Shown piece after piece: positions 1-8,232 of a stretch of 64,000 nucleotides of DNA. A model generated the notes under the pieces. That model saw only the letters and a program-made list of their open reading frames with translations, ran no database searches and was not told the DNA's origin. A program made the translations under genes and the position numbers. Source of the stretch: Muribaculaceae bacterium. GTDB lineage: Bacteria > Bacteroidota > Bacteroidia > Bacteroidales > Muribaculaceae. The stretch is from contig JAFSCJ010000003.1 of the NCBI GenBank assembly GCA_017436845.1, positions 124,001-188,000 on the forward strand. The letters are read 5' to 3'. Numbering within the stretch: position 1 is the first letter of the stretch; each line of letters opens with the position of its first letter.

Positions 1-2
1 AT

Positions 3-791
3 AGTCCAGTAGGTTCTGCTGCCCCCAAAGTATTATTGACTCAATATAGCACAGATATAAGCACAATTTTGGGTAAATATCAAAAGTCTGTAAGCCTTAT
101 ATGTGCAACCTCTAATTATCTAGATAAATCTGGTAATGAGTTATGCAATCGTTCTCCTTATTACTTCCTGATATTAGGCAAAGCTAACCATGTGATTTCA
201 GTTAGAAATGGCATCTCAACATTACTTCAAGATAGAGGTCATTTTATAGATAATATAGAAAGTGGTATTGATTATGGTTCTCAGTCATATTCATTTGGCA
301 TGTCTAATCGTTGCAACCAATTGTTTAATGAACCTACATTTGTTGATTATGAAGAACCTGATGTAGAATATGGAGACACTTGTACAATTAAATTGAAAGT
401 GGATTTGACTAAATATCGTTGGCTTTTAGAAAACGAATCTATATTTAGAAATTCATTCTCTATTACTCCAACTTACGGTTCTAAAGTTAATGTTGGCAAT
501 ATATCTTATGATATTAACACTAAGAAAAATAACCAATTAGAAAGAGAAGCCATAGCCAATGTAGAATTAAAAGTATTCAACATGGCAACTGATAGTGAGG
601 TTCTAGTATGGAAACTTAATTTGCCTGATACAAATTACACTCTTTTCTATGAATTCTTTGACGGTGCAATCAATGAAAATGATGTATCAAAATCATATTC
701 TGTAAATGATTTTGTAAAAGGAATGTTCTATGGTGGAGTGCTTAATACTAACCCTTCTGAAAATTATATACTTGTTTCTAAAAATTACTAA
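3..791 (+). CDS. C-terminal part of an unrecognised protein, first visible gene of the motor operon
   Basis: The frame is open to the left edge of the window, so the true start lies outside; the in-frame TTG at 36 is not a convincing start. About 260 residues are visible. I recognise no family. The stretch after the edge reads SPVGSAAPKVLL and is followed by mixed alpha/beta sequence (a hydrophobic strand YYFLILGKANHV about 55 residues in), which could be the end of a larger domain such as a von Willebrand A-like fold; that is a guess. No membrane segment is visible. It lies 3 bp before the next gene and shares the AT-rich composition of the six genes after it, so it is very likely the same operon, which therefore extends leftward beyond the window. 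Confidence 0.75.
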   Translation, partial: SPVGSAAPKVLLTQYSTDISTILGKYQKSVSLICATSNYLDKSGNELCNRSPYYFLILGKANHVISVRNGISTLLQDRGHFIDNIESGIDYGSQSYSFGMSNRCNQLFNEPTFVDYEEPDVEYGDTCTIKLKVDLTKYRWLLENESIFRNSFSITPTYGSKVNVGNISYDINTKKNNQLEREAIANVELKVFNMATDSEVLVWKLNLPDTNYTLFYEFFDGAINENDVSKSYSVNDFVKGMFYGGVLNTNPSENYILVSKNY

Positions 792-794
792 GAT

Positions 795-1238
795 ATGAAG
801 ACGCTAAAAATTTACGAATGGATAGCAGGAAATATGTCGGATTTTGCTAGACCATTCCAAAATAATGAGACTCTTGCAATGCAAGCGAAAAACTTTTGGA
901 GAAGTCTTGAAAATTTCTCGATTGTTAGTGTTTTTGTTTTTATTATCGTAGCAGCTGTTATTGCAGTGTTATATTACAAACCATTTAATAACTCACCGGG
1001 AAGACATTATCACCCCAAGTATTGGTTCTTATTTTGGGCTATATCTATAATAGTGACATTTATCATTACTTTAGGTCTTGAATACGCTTTCTGTAAGCCT
1101 GTGTTAAGTGGAGCATTTCTTTTAGAAACAAAAATTGCTTTAGGCAATGCAATTTATACTGCACTGCTTTATTTAGTGATATCTATTATTTGGTGTAATT
1201 TTTTACCTACTAACGCTTATAGAATCTTCAAAAAATAA
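795..1238 (+). CDS. small three-pass membrane protein of the motor operon
   Basis: This 147-aa protein has no recognised family. Three hydrophobic segments are clear at about residues 41-61, 76-98 and 116-136; a soluble N-terminal stretch of about 40 residues precedes them, and a short basic tail (RIFKK) ends the protein. The gene sits 3 bp after the preceding gene and 2 bp before the tubulin-like gene, so it is almost certainly co-translated with them. Inference: it may anchor the cytoplasmic tubulin-like or actin-like proteins to the inner membrane, or act as an extra subunit of the MotA/MotB-like channel encoded downstream. No catalytic motif is visible. Confidence 0.8.
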   Translation: MKTLKIYEWIAGNMSDFARPFQNNETLAMQAKNFWRSLENFSIVSVFVFIIVAAVIAVLYYKPFNNSPGRHYHPKYWFLFWAISIIVTFIITLGLEYAFCKPVLSGAFLLETKIALGNAIYTALLYLVISIIWCNFLPTNAYRIFKK

Positions 1239-1240
1239 TT

Positions 1241-2644
1241 ATGAAAAAAGTTTTTGTTTTTTGTATAGGAGGAACTGGCATTAGAGTAATGAAAAGCATT
1301 ACTATGCTAATGGCTGGTGGTATGGATACCAATGGATATATGGTTGTCCCTATTATCCTTGACCCTCATTTGGATTTGGAAGAAAAGAAAAATCTTCATT
1401 CTTTAATAGATAGTTACAAAACCGTATATAAAAACTCTGTAAATAATGGTTCGTCAACTCTGAACCATTTAGATGGCTTTTTTAATTCTGAAATTCGTAC
1501 GATTTCTGAATTAAATAATACTACAAATGATACTCAGCAAGTTGCTGGTAGTAGCGAGAAATTCAGTCAGTATATAAACCTGTCAAATATTGGTGCTAAT
1601 GATATTAATAATCACCTAGTTTCTACGCTCTTTTCAACTAAAAACTTGAACAATCCACTATCTGTGGGCTTCAAAGGCAATCCTAATATGGGTACTGTTG
1701 TTTTAGGAGATATGATTGAGGGAGCAGATTGGTTTAAGTCATTTAAGCAACACTGCGAACAAGGAGATAGAGTTTTTATAATTAGTTCAATCTTTGGTGG
1801 AACTGGAGCATCAGGTTATCCTCTCCTTGAAAAGAAGATTAAACTTGCTCAGAATGAGCCAGCGGTAAAAAGTGCTCTTATGGGAGCTGTTACCGTTCTT
1901 CCTTATTACGGTCTTAAAGATCCTGCTACCACAGGTAGTGATATTGATTCGGCTAATTTCTACACTAAAACTAAAGCAGCTTTAGCTTATTATCAAGGAA
2001 CTGTTAAATCGGACTATCTATATTACATCGGAGAAAAACGCTTAATGCAAGTGTATGAAAACGATGAACAGAAACAAGATGATAAAGCAAACTTTATTGA
2101 ACTTGTTGCTGCGTCTGCTCTTTTTGATTTCTTAAAAAGAGAAAAACCCGACAAGCAACAATTTCTCACTAGAGCGATTGAAGATGATAAGGAATCTATG
2201 GATTTAGTCTCTTTAGGAAATGGCTATAGGGATATCATCAAAAGTGTTGCCGACTTTATGTTACTTCGCACATTAGTGACAACTCTCCCTAGTGAGTCTT
2301 ATTTCCCTCTTAAAAAAACATATGGCTTTAATGAGTCTTTCTATTCAAAAGACGAGGCGTTTCAATCACTTGTGCGTTTCTCTGAGACCTATTTTAAGTG
2401 GTACACAGAATTAGCCAATAATAAACGAGCATTTGCACCTTTGCATTATGATAATCCTAGACAAATGGAAGGCTTTGTTAAAGGCATTGGATTAGATGCT
2501 TCAGACGATTCATATTATTTGCTTAAAATGATACAAGCAAGTAATAATAAGACAATTAAGAAAGAGCATAGCAATAAGTTTAGATTCTTCTTGCAGTTTG
2601 CTCATGAAGCAATCAATTATTATACAAGCAAATTAAACAAATAA
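1241..2644 (+). CDS. tubulin/FtsZ-like GTPase (Tubulin_2-like family)
   Basis: This 467-aa protein starts with a hydrophobic strand and a glycine loop, GGTGIR at residues 10-15. At residues 185-193 it carries FGGTGASGY, which matches the tubulin signature loop (GGGTGSG in tubulin, GGTGTG in FtsZ) that binds nucleotide phosphates. The segment VVPIILDPHLD (about 35-45) fits the second strand of a Rossmann-type fold. The protein is longer than FtsZ, and its helical C-terminal half (from about 260) is unlike the FtsZ tail. Known: large bacterial tubulin-like proteins of the Pfam Tubulin_2 type share these two loops and lie in operons of unknown function. Inference: it binds GTP and may polymerise or switch to control the membrane complex encoded downstream. 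It is unlikely to be the cell-division FtsZ, which has a different sequence and lies in the dcw cluster. Confidence 0.75.
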   Translation: MKKVFVFCIGGTGIRVMKSITMLMAGGMDTNGYMVVPIILDPHLDLEEKKNLHSLIDSYKTVYKNSVNNGSSTLNHLDGFFNSEIRTISELNNTTNDTQQVAGSSEKFSQYINLSNIGANDINNHLVSTLFSTKNLNNPLSVGFKGNPNMGTVVLGDMIEGADWFKSFKQHCEQGDRVFIISSIFGGTGASGYPLLEKKIKLAQNEPAVKSALMGAVTVLPYYGLKDPATTGSDIDSANFYTKTKAALAYYQGTVKSDYLYYIGEKRLMQVYENDEQKQDDKANFIELVAASALFDFLKREKPDKQQFLTRAIEDDKESMDLVSLGNGYRDIIKSVADFMLLRTLVTTLPSESYFPLKKTYGFNESFYSKDEAFQSLVRFSETYFKWYTELANNKRAFAPLHYDNPRQMEGFVKGIGLDASDDSYYLLKMIQASNNKTIKKEHSNKFRFFLQFAHEAINYYTSKLNK

Positions 2645-2648
2645 CGAT

Positions 2649-5600
2649 ATGGCACGATTAGACCTAAATATAGTTGACCGAGGCATACAAGGCACTCATT
2701 GGGTTGCAGAAGATGTTGGCTTAACTGCAGAACATCTTGATAAAGTATTGGAGATGAAGACAGATAATAGTGGTGCTCTTAATTCACTCCCAACTCCATT
2801 TGCGCGTTTCTTTGTTGCAAGAGAAGCATTCAGACGAGCAACAGAAGAACATTTAGATACTAGAAACGAAAGAGAAGCTGGATTTGCTTATCGACAACTC
2901 GTTTCAGATATTCTTGATGTTTTTGAGTTATTGTTTAATATCAAATACCACACTAACAATACTTGGAAAAACGGAGAACAAATTGAACTTCGTGAGTGGA
3001 AGTGTAAGGAAAATTTAGAATATCTAAAGAAACAAATGCCTGTGCTATATAATTCTTTGGATAACTATTATACTACTGACATCAACCAAGATAGTCTATA
3101 TTTCCTTGTTTACACAGAAGAAGGTAAAGATATTTTATTAGCTTGTAGTTCTCCGATTACAGGTTTTGTAACTCCCCCTGATTTAGATAAAGCTATTGTA
3201 AAGAAAAATGGCTCTAATGAAACAGTGTGTTCAGGTAGTCAATACAATTCTTTATATATACATCGTAAGTCAGGTGGCTTTTACTTCCGTGATATCAAAA
3301 TGTTTGAAGAAAGAGACCAAGATTTCAAGAACTATATGTTTAATGAACTCTTTGGCTCTGATAATGTCAGCGAGTCTTTTAGGGAATTAAAAGAATACAT
3401 TCGTAGTTTTAAGAATGACAAAGATATTCGTAACGACTATAAGATAAAACTTACTCCTATTAAGACAGACCAAAACACAGACCTTATAATTAACCAATTA
3501 GCTATTCAGTCTTGTGATGAAATAGATATAAATAGCTTCTTTAATAATTCTATTATTAAATTGCCTTATCGTATTTCTAGAGACAGATTTAAGGCTGTAA
3601 ATTATAAGAATGCGGACGCAAAGAGGGATTATGATTTCCTTCTTCCTTTTAAGCCTGAGGTATTAAATCTCTTCGATGGTAATGAAATAGATTCTTATAT
3701 CAATATTAATAGAAACGATATCACCGTTTTTCTTCGTTACAACGGCAAAGAGTATAAAAAAGACTATTCAAAAACCCCAAGTAATGGAGCTGGAAAAATT
3801 TATGAATTAGCTCCGGCTAATATAAATTTTGATTTAGGTATCTTCCCGAATATTTTATCTCATCGCGATGAAGAAAACAATTATTTTAAGATTTTTGTTG
3901 CTGGAGCAGATGAAGACCCGGAAGCACCTAACTTTAGCATTGATAATATAAGCCTTTCATTTTACAAGTATAAAGGAACAGACATCTCTATTATTCGAGA
4001 ACTAGATCCTTCTAGTGCTGAATTTGGAGTCCTTCCTGCTGTCGTTCGTTCTAAACAAGTTAAGAATGGAGTAGAATGTGGTACTAAGTTCTACGAACTT
4101 TTCAATAGCTCTTTTGATGTTATTGAAGTTAGTTTGTATGGTCAGCATTCAGGCTTTGTAATGCCTATTTGGGAAAGGAGTCAAGAAACGAATGAACAGT
4201 TTAGATATGCGATTGATTTAGGCACATCTAATACTTTCATTTCTCGTTGTAAAATTGGTGAAAATAACAAACCAGAATTGTTCAATATGCAACGCCCAAT
4301 GGTAAGTTATCTTCATGAAATACCTGAAGACGCACAACTTTCTTTGTCTAAGTGTATTGAAGACTCTATTTTTGATAGAGCAAAAAATAAAATCAAAACA
4401 GAATTTGTTCCTGCCATTATTGACGGTAATGACTACAAATTCCCTATTAGAACAGCACTTTGTGGAATAAAAAATAAATCAAATGCTCCTAAACTCTTTG
4501 ATAACCACAATATTGCATTCTTTTACGAAAAGTTAATGTCTAATGATGACCAAAATATCCATACAGATATTAAATGGGATAAGAATGATGCAATGTTACG
4601 AGTATTTATCAGAGAACTTTTGCTTATAATCAAATGCGATATCCTTCAACGAAACGGAGACTTAGATAGAACCTCTTTGGTCTGGTTTAAGCCTTTGAGT
4701 TTTATGGGTAATACAAGAGCCATGTATCTTGATATTTGGGAAAAAGAACCTAAAAATATTCTTTCGTTGAATCAGGATAGAATAGAATGTTTCTCTGAAT
4801 CAGAAGCTCCATATTATTACTTTAAGAAAATGGATTATATTAAAGACTCTGATGCAGCTGCCGTTATAGACATTGGTGGTGGTTCTACAGACTTTGTCTA
4901 TTTCCAAGACAATCGCCCTATAATGGCTAATTCTATTCATTTCGGTTGCGATGTTCTTTGGGAAAATGGACTTATTGAGTTTGAAAATGTTCGCAATAAT
5001 GGTATTTTTAGAAAGTATGAAAAAACCATTAGATTTACAAAGAACGGATTACAAGACCTAAATGATTGCTTTATCAATGTTGATAATGCTACAACTAAAG
5101 ATATTATCAATTTCTGGTTAAGCAACTCCGATTCTTGCGACATTAAGAAAAATCTAAGTGCAGATTTCAAACCTGTATTTATTTACCATTTAACTTCTAT
5201 TCTGTTCTATATGGCTAATATGTTCAAAGAAAATGAATATACTGCTCCTAGAACAGTAGTGTTTAGTGGTAACGGTAGTAAGTATATTGATAGCTTCATT
5301 TGCTCTGATAAGCGTATTCTTAAAAAGATTATTGATATGGTCTTTAATCGAGTTTTTGGTACTGAAAACAATATTCATGTTGTATTGCCAAGTGAACGAA
5401 AAGAATCGACATGTTACGGTGGATTATATAGAGACCCTAATGCAGATGATGTACCTGAAAAGGTTTACCAAGGCGATAACTCTATAAATTATGATACAGT
5501 TGGCGATATCAATAAAAACTTTGACGCTTTGAAATCAAAACTCGTATCTAAATACAATGAATTAAGTGCATTGTATAAGGATATTCTTGACTTGTTGAAG

Positions 5601-5798
5601 CGTGAACATATTATTGACAACACCGAAAATACTTCTATATATGTAGAAAAATCAAAAGAAGATATGGGTGTTGCACTTTCAACATACTACAAGTCTCAGG
5701 TTAAAGAAAAATATCAAGATGAAGTATTATTGTATGATTCTGTATTTTTCTTACCTATTATAAACCGTGTATTTGAAATGACAAATTTGAATCTATGA
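2649..5798 (+). CDS. large protein with actin/Hsp70-like ATPase C-terminal half
   Basis: This is a 1049-aa protein. The first ~515 residues are unrecognised. From about residue 520 an actin/Hsp70-type ATPase fold is evident: phosphate-1 loop IDLGTSNTF (acidic residue D523), phosphate-2 loop VIDIGGGSTDF (D741) and adenosine motif VVFSGNGSKY (about 871-880). These three appear in the order and spacing expected for the ASKHA superfamily. A helical segment ends the protein (about 940-1049). The nearest known arrangement is SrfB, a large Hsp70-like protein of unknown role, but I cannot show direct homology. The gene starts 4 bp after the tubulin-like gene, and its stop overlaps the start of the MotA-like gene (ATGA at 5795). 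Inference: it is a cytoplasmic ATP-dependent switch, chaperone or filament that works with the tubulin-like protein and the channel. Confidence 0.8.
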   Translation: MARLDLNIVDRGIQGTHWVAEDVGLTAEHLDKVLEMKTDNSGALNSLPTPFARFFVAREAFRRATEEHLDTRNEREAGFAYRQLVSDILDVFELLFNIKYHTNNTWKNGEQIELREWKCKENLEYLKKQMPVLYNSLDNYYTTDINQDSLYFLVYTEEGKDILLACSSPITGFVTPPDLDKAIVKKNGSNETVCSGSQYNSLYIHRKSGGFYFRDIKMFEERDQDFKNYMFNELFGSDNVSESFRELKEYIRSFKNDKDIRNDYKIKLTPIKTDQNTDLIINQLAIQSCDEIDINSFFNNSIIKLPYRISRDRFKAVNYKNADAKRDYDFLLPFKPEVLNLFDGNEIDSYININRNDITVFLRYNGKEYKKDYSKTPSNGAGKIYELAPANINFDLGIFPNILSHRDEENNYFKIFVAGADEDPEAPNFSIDNISLSFYKYKGTDISIIRELDPSSAEFGVLPAVVRSKQVKNGVECGTKFYELFNSSFDVIEVSLYGQHSGFVMPIWERSQETNEQFRYAIDLGTSNTFISRCKIGENNKPELFNMQRPMVSYLHEIPEDAQLSLSKCIEDSIFDRAKNKIKTEFVPAIIDGNDYKFPIRTALCGIKNKSNAPKLFDNHNIAFFYEKLMSNDDQNIHTDIKWDKNDAMLRVFIRELLLIIKCDILQRNGDLDRTSLVWFKPLSFMGNTRAMYLDIWEKEPKNILSLNQDRIECFSESEAPYYYFKKMDYIKDSDAAAVIDIGGGSTDFVYFQDNRPIMANSIHFGCDVLWENGLIEFENVRNNGIFRKYEKTIRFTKNGLQDLNDCFINVDNATTKDIINFWLSNSDSCDIKKNLSADFKPVFIYHLTSILFYMANMFKENEYTAPRTVVFSGNGSKYIDSFICSDKRILKKIIDMVFNRVFGTENNIHVVLPSERKESTCYGGLYRDPNADDVPEKVYQGDNSINYDTVGDINKNFDALKSKLVSKYNELSALYKDILDLLKREHIIDNTENTSIYVEKSKEDMGVALSTYYKSQVKEKYQDEVLLYDSVFFLPIINRVFEMTNLNL

Positions 5799-7423
5799 GT
5801 TTATTTGTAACTTTAACAATTTCACTACTTGTTGCTTGTTTTTTCTCTGTATTGCAAATTCGGTACTTTAAAGATACAGCTAAATACAGGTCTTTATTTC
5901 AAAACTTTTTTAAGAAAGTAAAGCCATACGCCATTGCTAAACAAGTCAATTGGGGTATGGAACAGGATTTGTCTGATACTAATGAAGTAATTAGATTAGA
6001 GCTTGTTGGAACTGAAAATTCAGATCTTAATAATCTTATCTCTGAAATAAATAATTACATAGAAAAGACTAAAGGAACAACTGATTTTTCAGTAATACAA
6101 AGCAAGGTTGAACGAAAACTGAATATGAGATATGACCAATCTACTGCAACATTGGCATTTCCTACATATTTAGGTTTGATGGGTACATTTGCTGGTGTAT
6201 TTATGGGTATTTTGGCATTTGTTGTTGGCTTCGACGGTGCAGGAAATATTACAGATAGCTCTATCCAAGACCTTCTAATTGGTGTTCTTGTTTCAATGTT
6301 TACTAGTTTGCTAGGTCTTATATTGACTACTATTAACAATGCAAATGCTGGTGCAGCGAGGAAACAAATAGAAGAAGATAAAAACGAATTCTATGATTTC
6401 ATTCAAACGGAATTAATGCCAACGATTGATGTTAGTATGGTCGTAGCAATTACTAAACTACATGAAACTGTTGACAAGTTTGAACCGGCTTTTGACCGTG
6501 TAATCAATAGATTCCAAACGACTTTTGATAATTGTACTCGTGCTTTTGGAGATAACTTTGAAAGGAATGTTGTTGCAGTAGCTGGAGCTGTTGATGTTAT
6601 GGGGCAAAATATGGATAAAATTAACCAAAATATCAGACTCCAAGAAAATCTTTTGGCAACATTAAAGAGTGGCGATTTAATTAAGGGTATGGATAAATAC
6701 ATAGAGGCAGCTAATCATTTTGTTGGCATAACTCAATCTTTGAACAAATTTGAAGAGGCTAGACGAATGATGCTTGCTGCTACACAGGAAACTATTTCTA
6801 TGCAGAAACAGTTTGCTGATTCTTTGACCGTACCAAGAGAAATTGCTGTTAAGATTAATCAAGTTCTTGAAAGAATAAAAACTTTCGAAGAAAACATCAA
6901 TCATCTTGGAGAGGATTTAAGCAGACGCGAAATTCTAGGCAACGATGTTGTTAATGCTATACAGTCTCAAGTTAATGCCATTGCAAAGAAAGGCAAGATT
7001 GCAGATAAATACTTAGGCGTTGCAGATGGTAAACTTGAAGACTTGTTTACAAGACAAACAGAAGTAATTGACTCTATGAGTAATCGATATGCCTCTGCCC
7101 TTGACAAGCACCTAAGAGAGTTTGAAAATATTCTTGAGGAAAATCAACGAGAAATCATTTCTCGCCGAGATAGATTCTTGACTGCTATTGAAGACAAACT
7201 TTCAATAGAAGAAGTACATAAAGATTTCTCAAACCTCAAGAAGTTAAATGAGATAGAAAGAAAACTTTCAGAGCTAGCTTCTGTTTCTGTAAGTGCAGAT
7301 AAGCTTCATAGTGATGTAAAAGCCCTACAAACAGAACTTGCTAAAATTAATGAAAGTCTCAATGCTCTCAATGAAAAAGAATCTGCAAAGAGCGGTTGGA
7401 CTAATATTTTTGGTCGTAAGTAG
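5795..7423 (+). CDS. MotA/TolQ/ExbB-like (ZorA-like) channel subunit with long cytoplasmic tail
   Basis: This 542-aa membrane protein has hydrophobic segments at about residues 3-22, 122-146 and 159-181. The central pair (YLGLMGTFAGVFMGILAF, then LLIGVLVSMFTSLLGLIL) has the small-residue pattern of the MotA/TolQ/ExbB proton-channel family. After the last segment comes a cytoplasmic tail of about 360 residues, predicted helical and coiled-coil, rich in Gln, Glu and Lys, ending SGWTNIFGRK. MotA and ExbB lack such a tail; ZorA of Zorya anti-phage systems has one, which forms a long helical rod. Its start overlaps the preceding stop, and the MotB-like partner follows 2 bp later. Inference: with the next gene product it forms an ion-driven rotary complex in the inner membrane that passes a signal down the tail to the cytoplasm. 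Confidence 0.85.
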   Translation: MSLFVTLTISLLVACFFSVLQIRYFKDTAKYRSLFQNFFKKVKPYAIAKQVNWGMEQDLSDTNEVIRLELVGTENSDLNNLISEINNYIEKTKGTTDFSVIQSKVERKLNMRYDQSTATLAFPTYLGLMGTFAGVFMGILAFVVGFDGAGNITDSSIQDLLIGVLVSMFTSLLGLILTTINNANAGAARKQIEEDKNEFYDFIQTELMPTIDVSMVVAITKLHETVDKFEPAFDRVINRFQTTFDNCTRAFGDNFERNVVAVAGAVDVMGQNMDKINQNIRLQENLLATLKSGDLIKGMDKYIEAANHFVGITQSLNKFEEARRMMLAATQETISMQKQFADSLTVPREIAVKINQVLERIKTFEENINHLGEDLSRREILGNDVVNAIQSQVNAIAKKGKIADKYLGVADGKLEDLFTRQTEVIDSMSNRYASALDKHLREFENILEENQREIISRRDRFLTAIEDKLSIEEVHKDFSNLKKLNEIERKLSELASVSVSADKLHSDVKALQTELAKINESLNALNEKESAKSGWTNIFGRK

Positions 7424-7425
7424 AT

Positions 7426-8232
7426 ATGGATGGTAAAAGTAATGGTTCTTTTTGGCCAAGCTATGTTGATATTATGACAACATTGTTTGCAATTATGCTT
7501 GTTTTGTTCGCTGTTTCATTTAGCCGTTTTAAGATAAAGGAGCAAGAGCAAAAAGAAACTTTGGATATGCTTCAATCTCTTGTTGATGAATACGAGAATA
7601 TTATTACTGTATATTCAACCGTAGGATCTATTGACTCTACTAAATATTTTGGATATGATGAAAAATACCTAAAGCATTTATTTACAATAGATGTTGAATA
7701 TCAAATGAAGGGTTATAGCATTGTTAATCAATTAAAGTTAGACAAGACGGACAAGATTCTAGCTGACAAGAAAAGAGAAGATATTATTGCAGCTGGAAAA
7801 CTTATTAAAGAAACCATTCTTAAACTCGAAAACAATAGTTCAATTAACAACAACATTAAATTCCTTGTCGTAATTGAAGGGCAATCGTCTAAAGTTGGTT
7901 TTGAGGGTGGCGATTGGATGAACAATTATACATTGTCATATTTGAGAGCTAGATATATAAATGAATTTTGGAAACAAAATGGTATTGACCTAGAGAAAAT
8001 TCCAAGATGTGAACTTATAATATCGGGCAGTGGAGAAGGTGGTGTGCCTCGTATTATTCCAAATGAAGCGGAACTCCATTCAAAATTTGGCAATTCTGCT
8101 GAATATATGAGAGAATGGAGTAAAATAGAAGAAAAAAATCAAAGATTTCTTATTCACATCGTTCCTGTAATTGGTAATATCGATGTAACGAAAGAAAAGA
8201 TTGAGGACATTAAATCGCACACAAGTAAATAA
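7426..8232 (+). CDS. MotB/ZorB-like subunit, one TM helix plus OmpA-like peptidoglycan-binding domain
   Basis: This is a 268-aa protein. A short cytoplasmic N-terminus leads into one membrane helix (about residues 14-32). The segment FWPSYVDIMTTLFAIMLVLF has the MotB plug pattern, with D15 at the place of the proton-carrying aspartate. The periplasmic part ends in an OmpA/MotB-like domain: FLVVIEGQSS (about 146-155), then LSYLRARYINEF, then IISGSGEGGVPR, then NQRFLIHIVP near the C-terminus, matching the family order of strand, RA helix, GxG turn and final strand. Such domains bind peptidoglycan and anchor the motor to the wall. It begins 2 bp after the MotA-like gene, and its stop overlaps the next start (TAATG at 8230-8234). 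Confidence 0.87.
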   Translation: MDGKSNGSFWPSYVDIMTTLFAIMLVLFAVSFSRFKIKEQEQKETLDMLQSLVDEYENIITVYSTVGSIDSTKYFGYDEKYLKHLFTIDVEYQMKGYSIVNQLKLDKTDKILADKKREDIIAAGKLIKETILKLENNSSINNNIKFLVVIEGQSSKVGFEGGDWMNNYTLSYLRARYINEFWKQNGIDLEKIPRCELIISGSGEGGVPRIIPNEAELHSKFGNSAEYMREWSKIEEKNQRFLIHIVPVIGNIDVTKEKIEDIKSHTSK

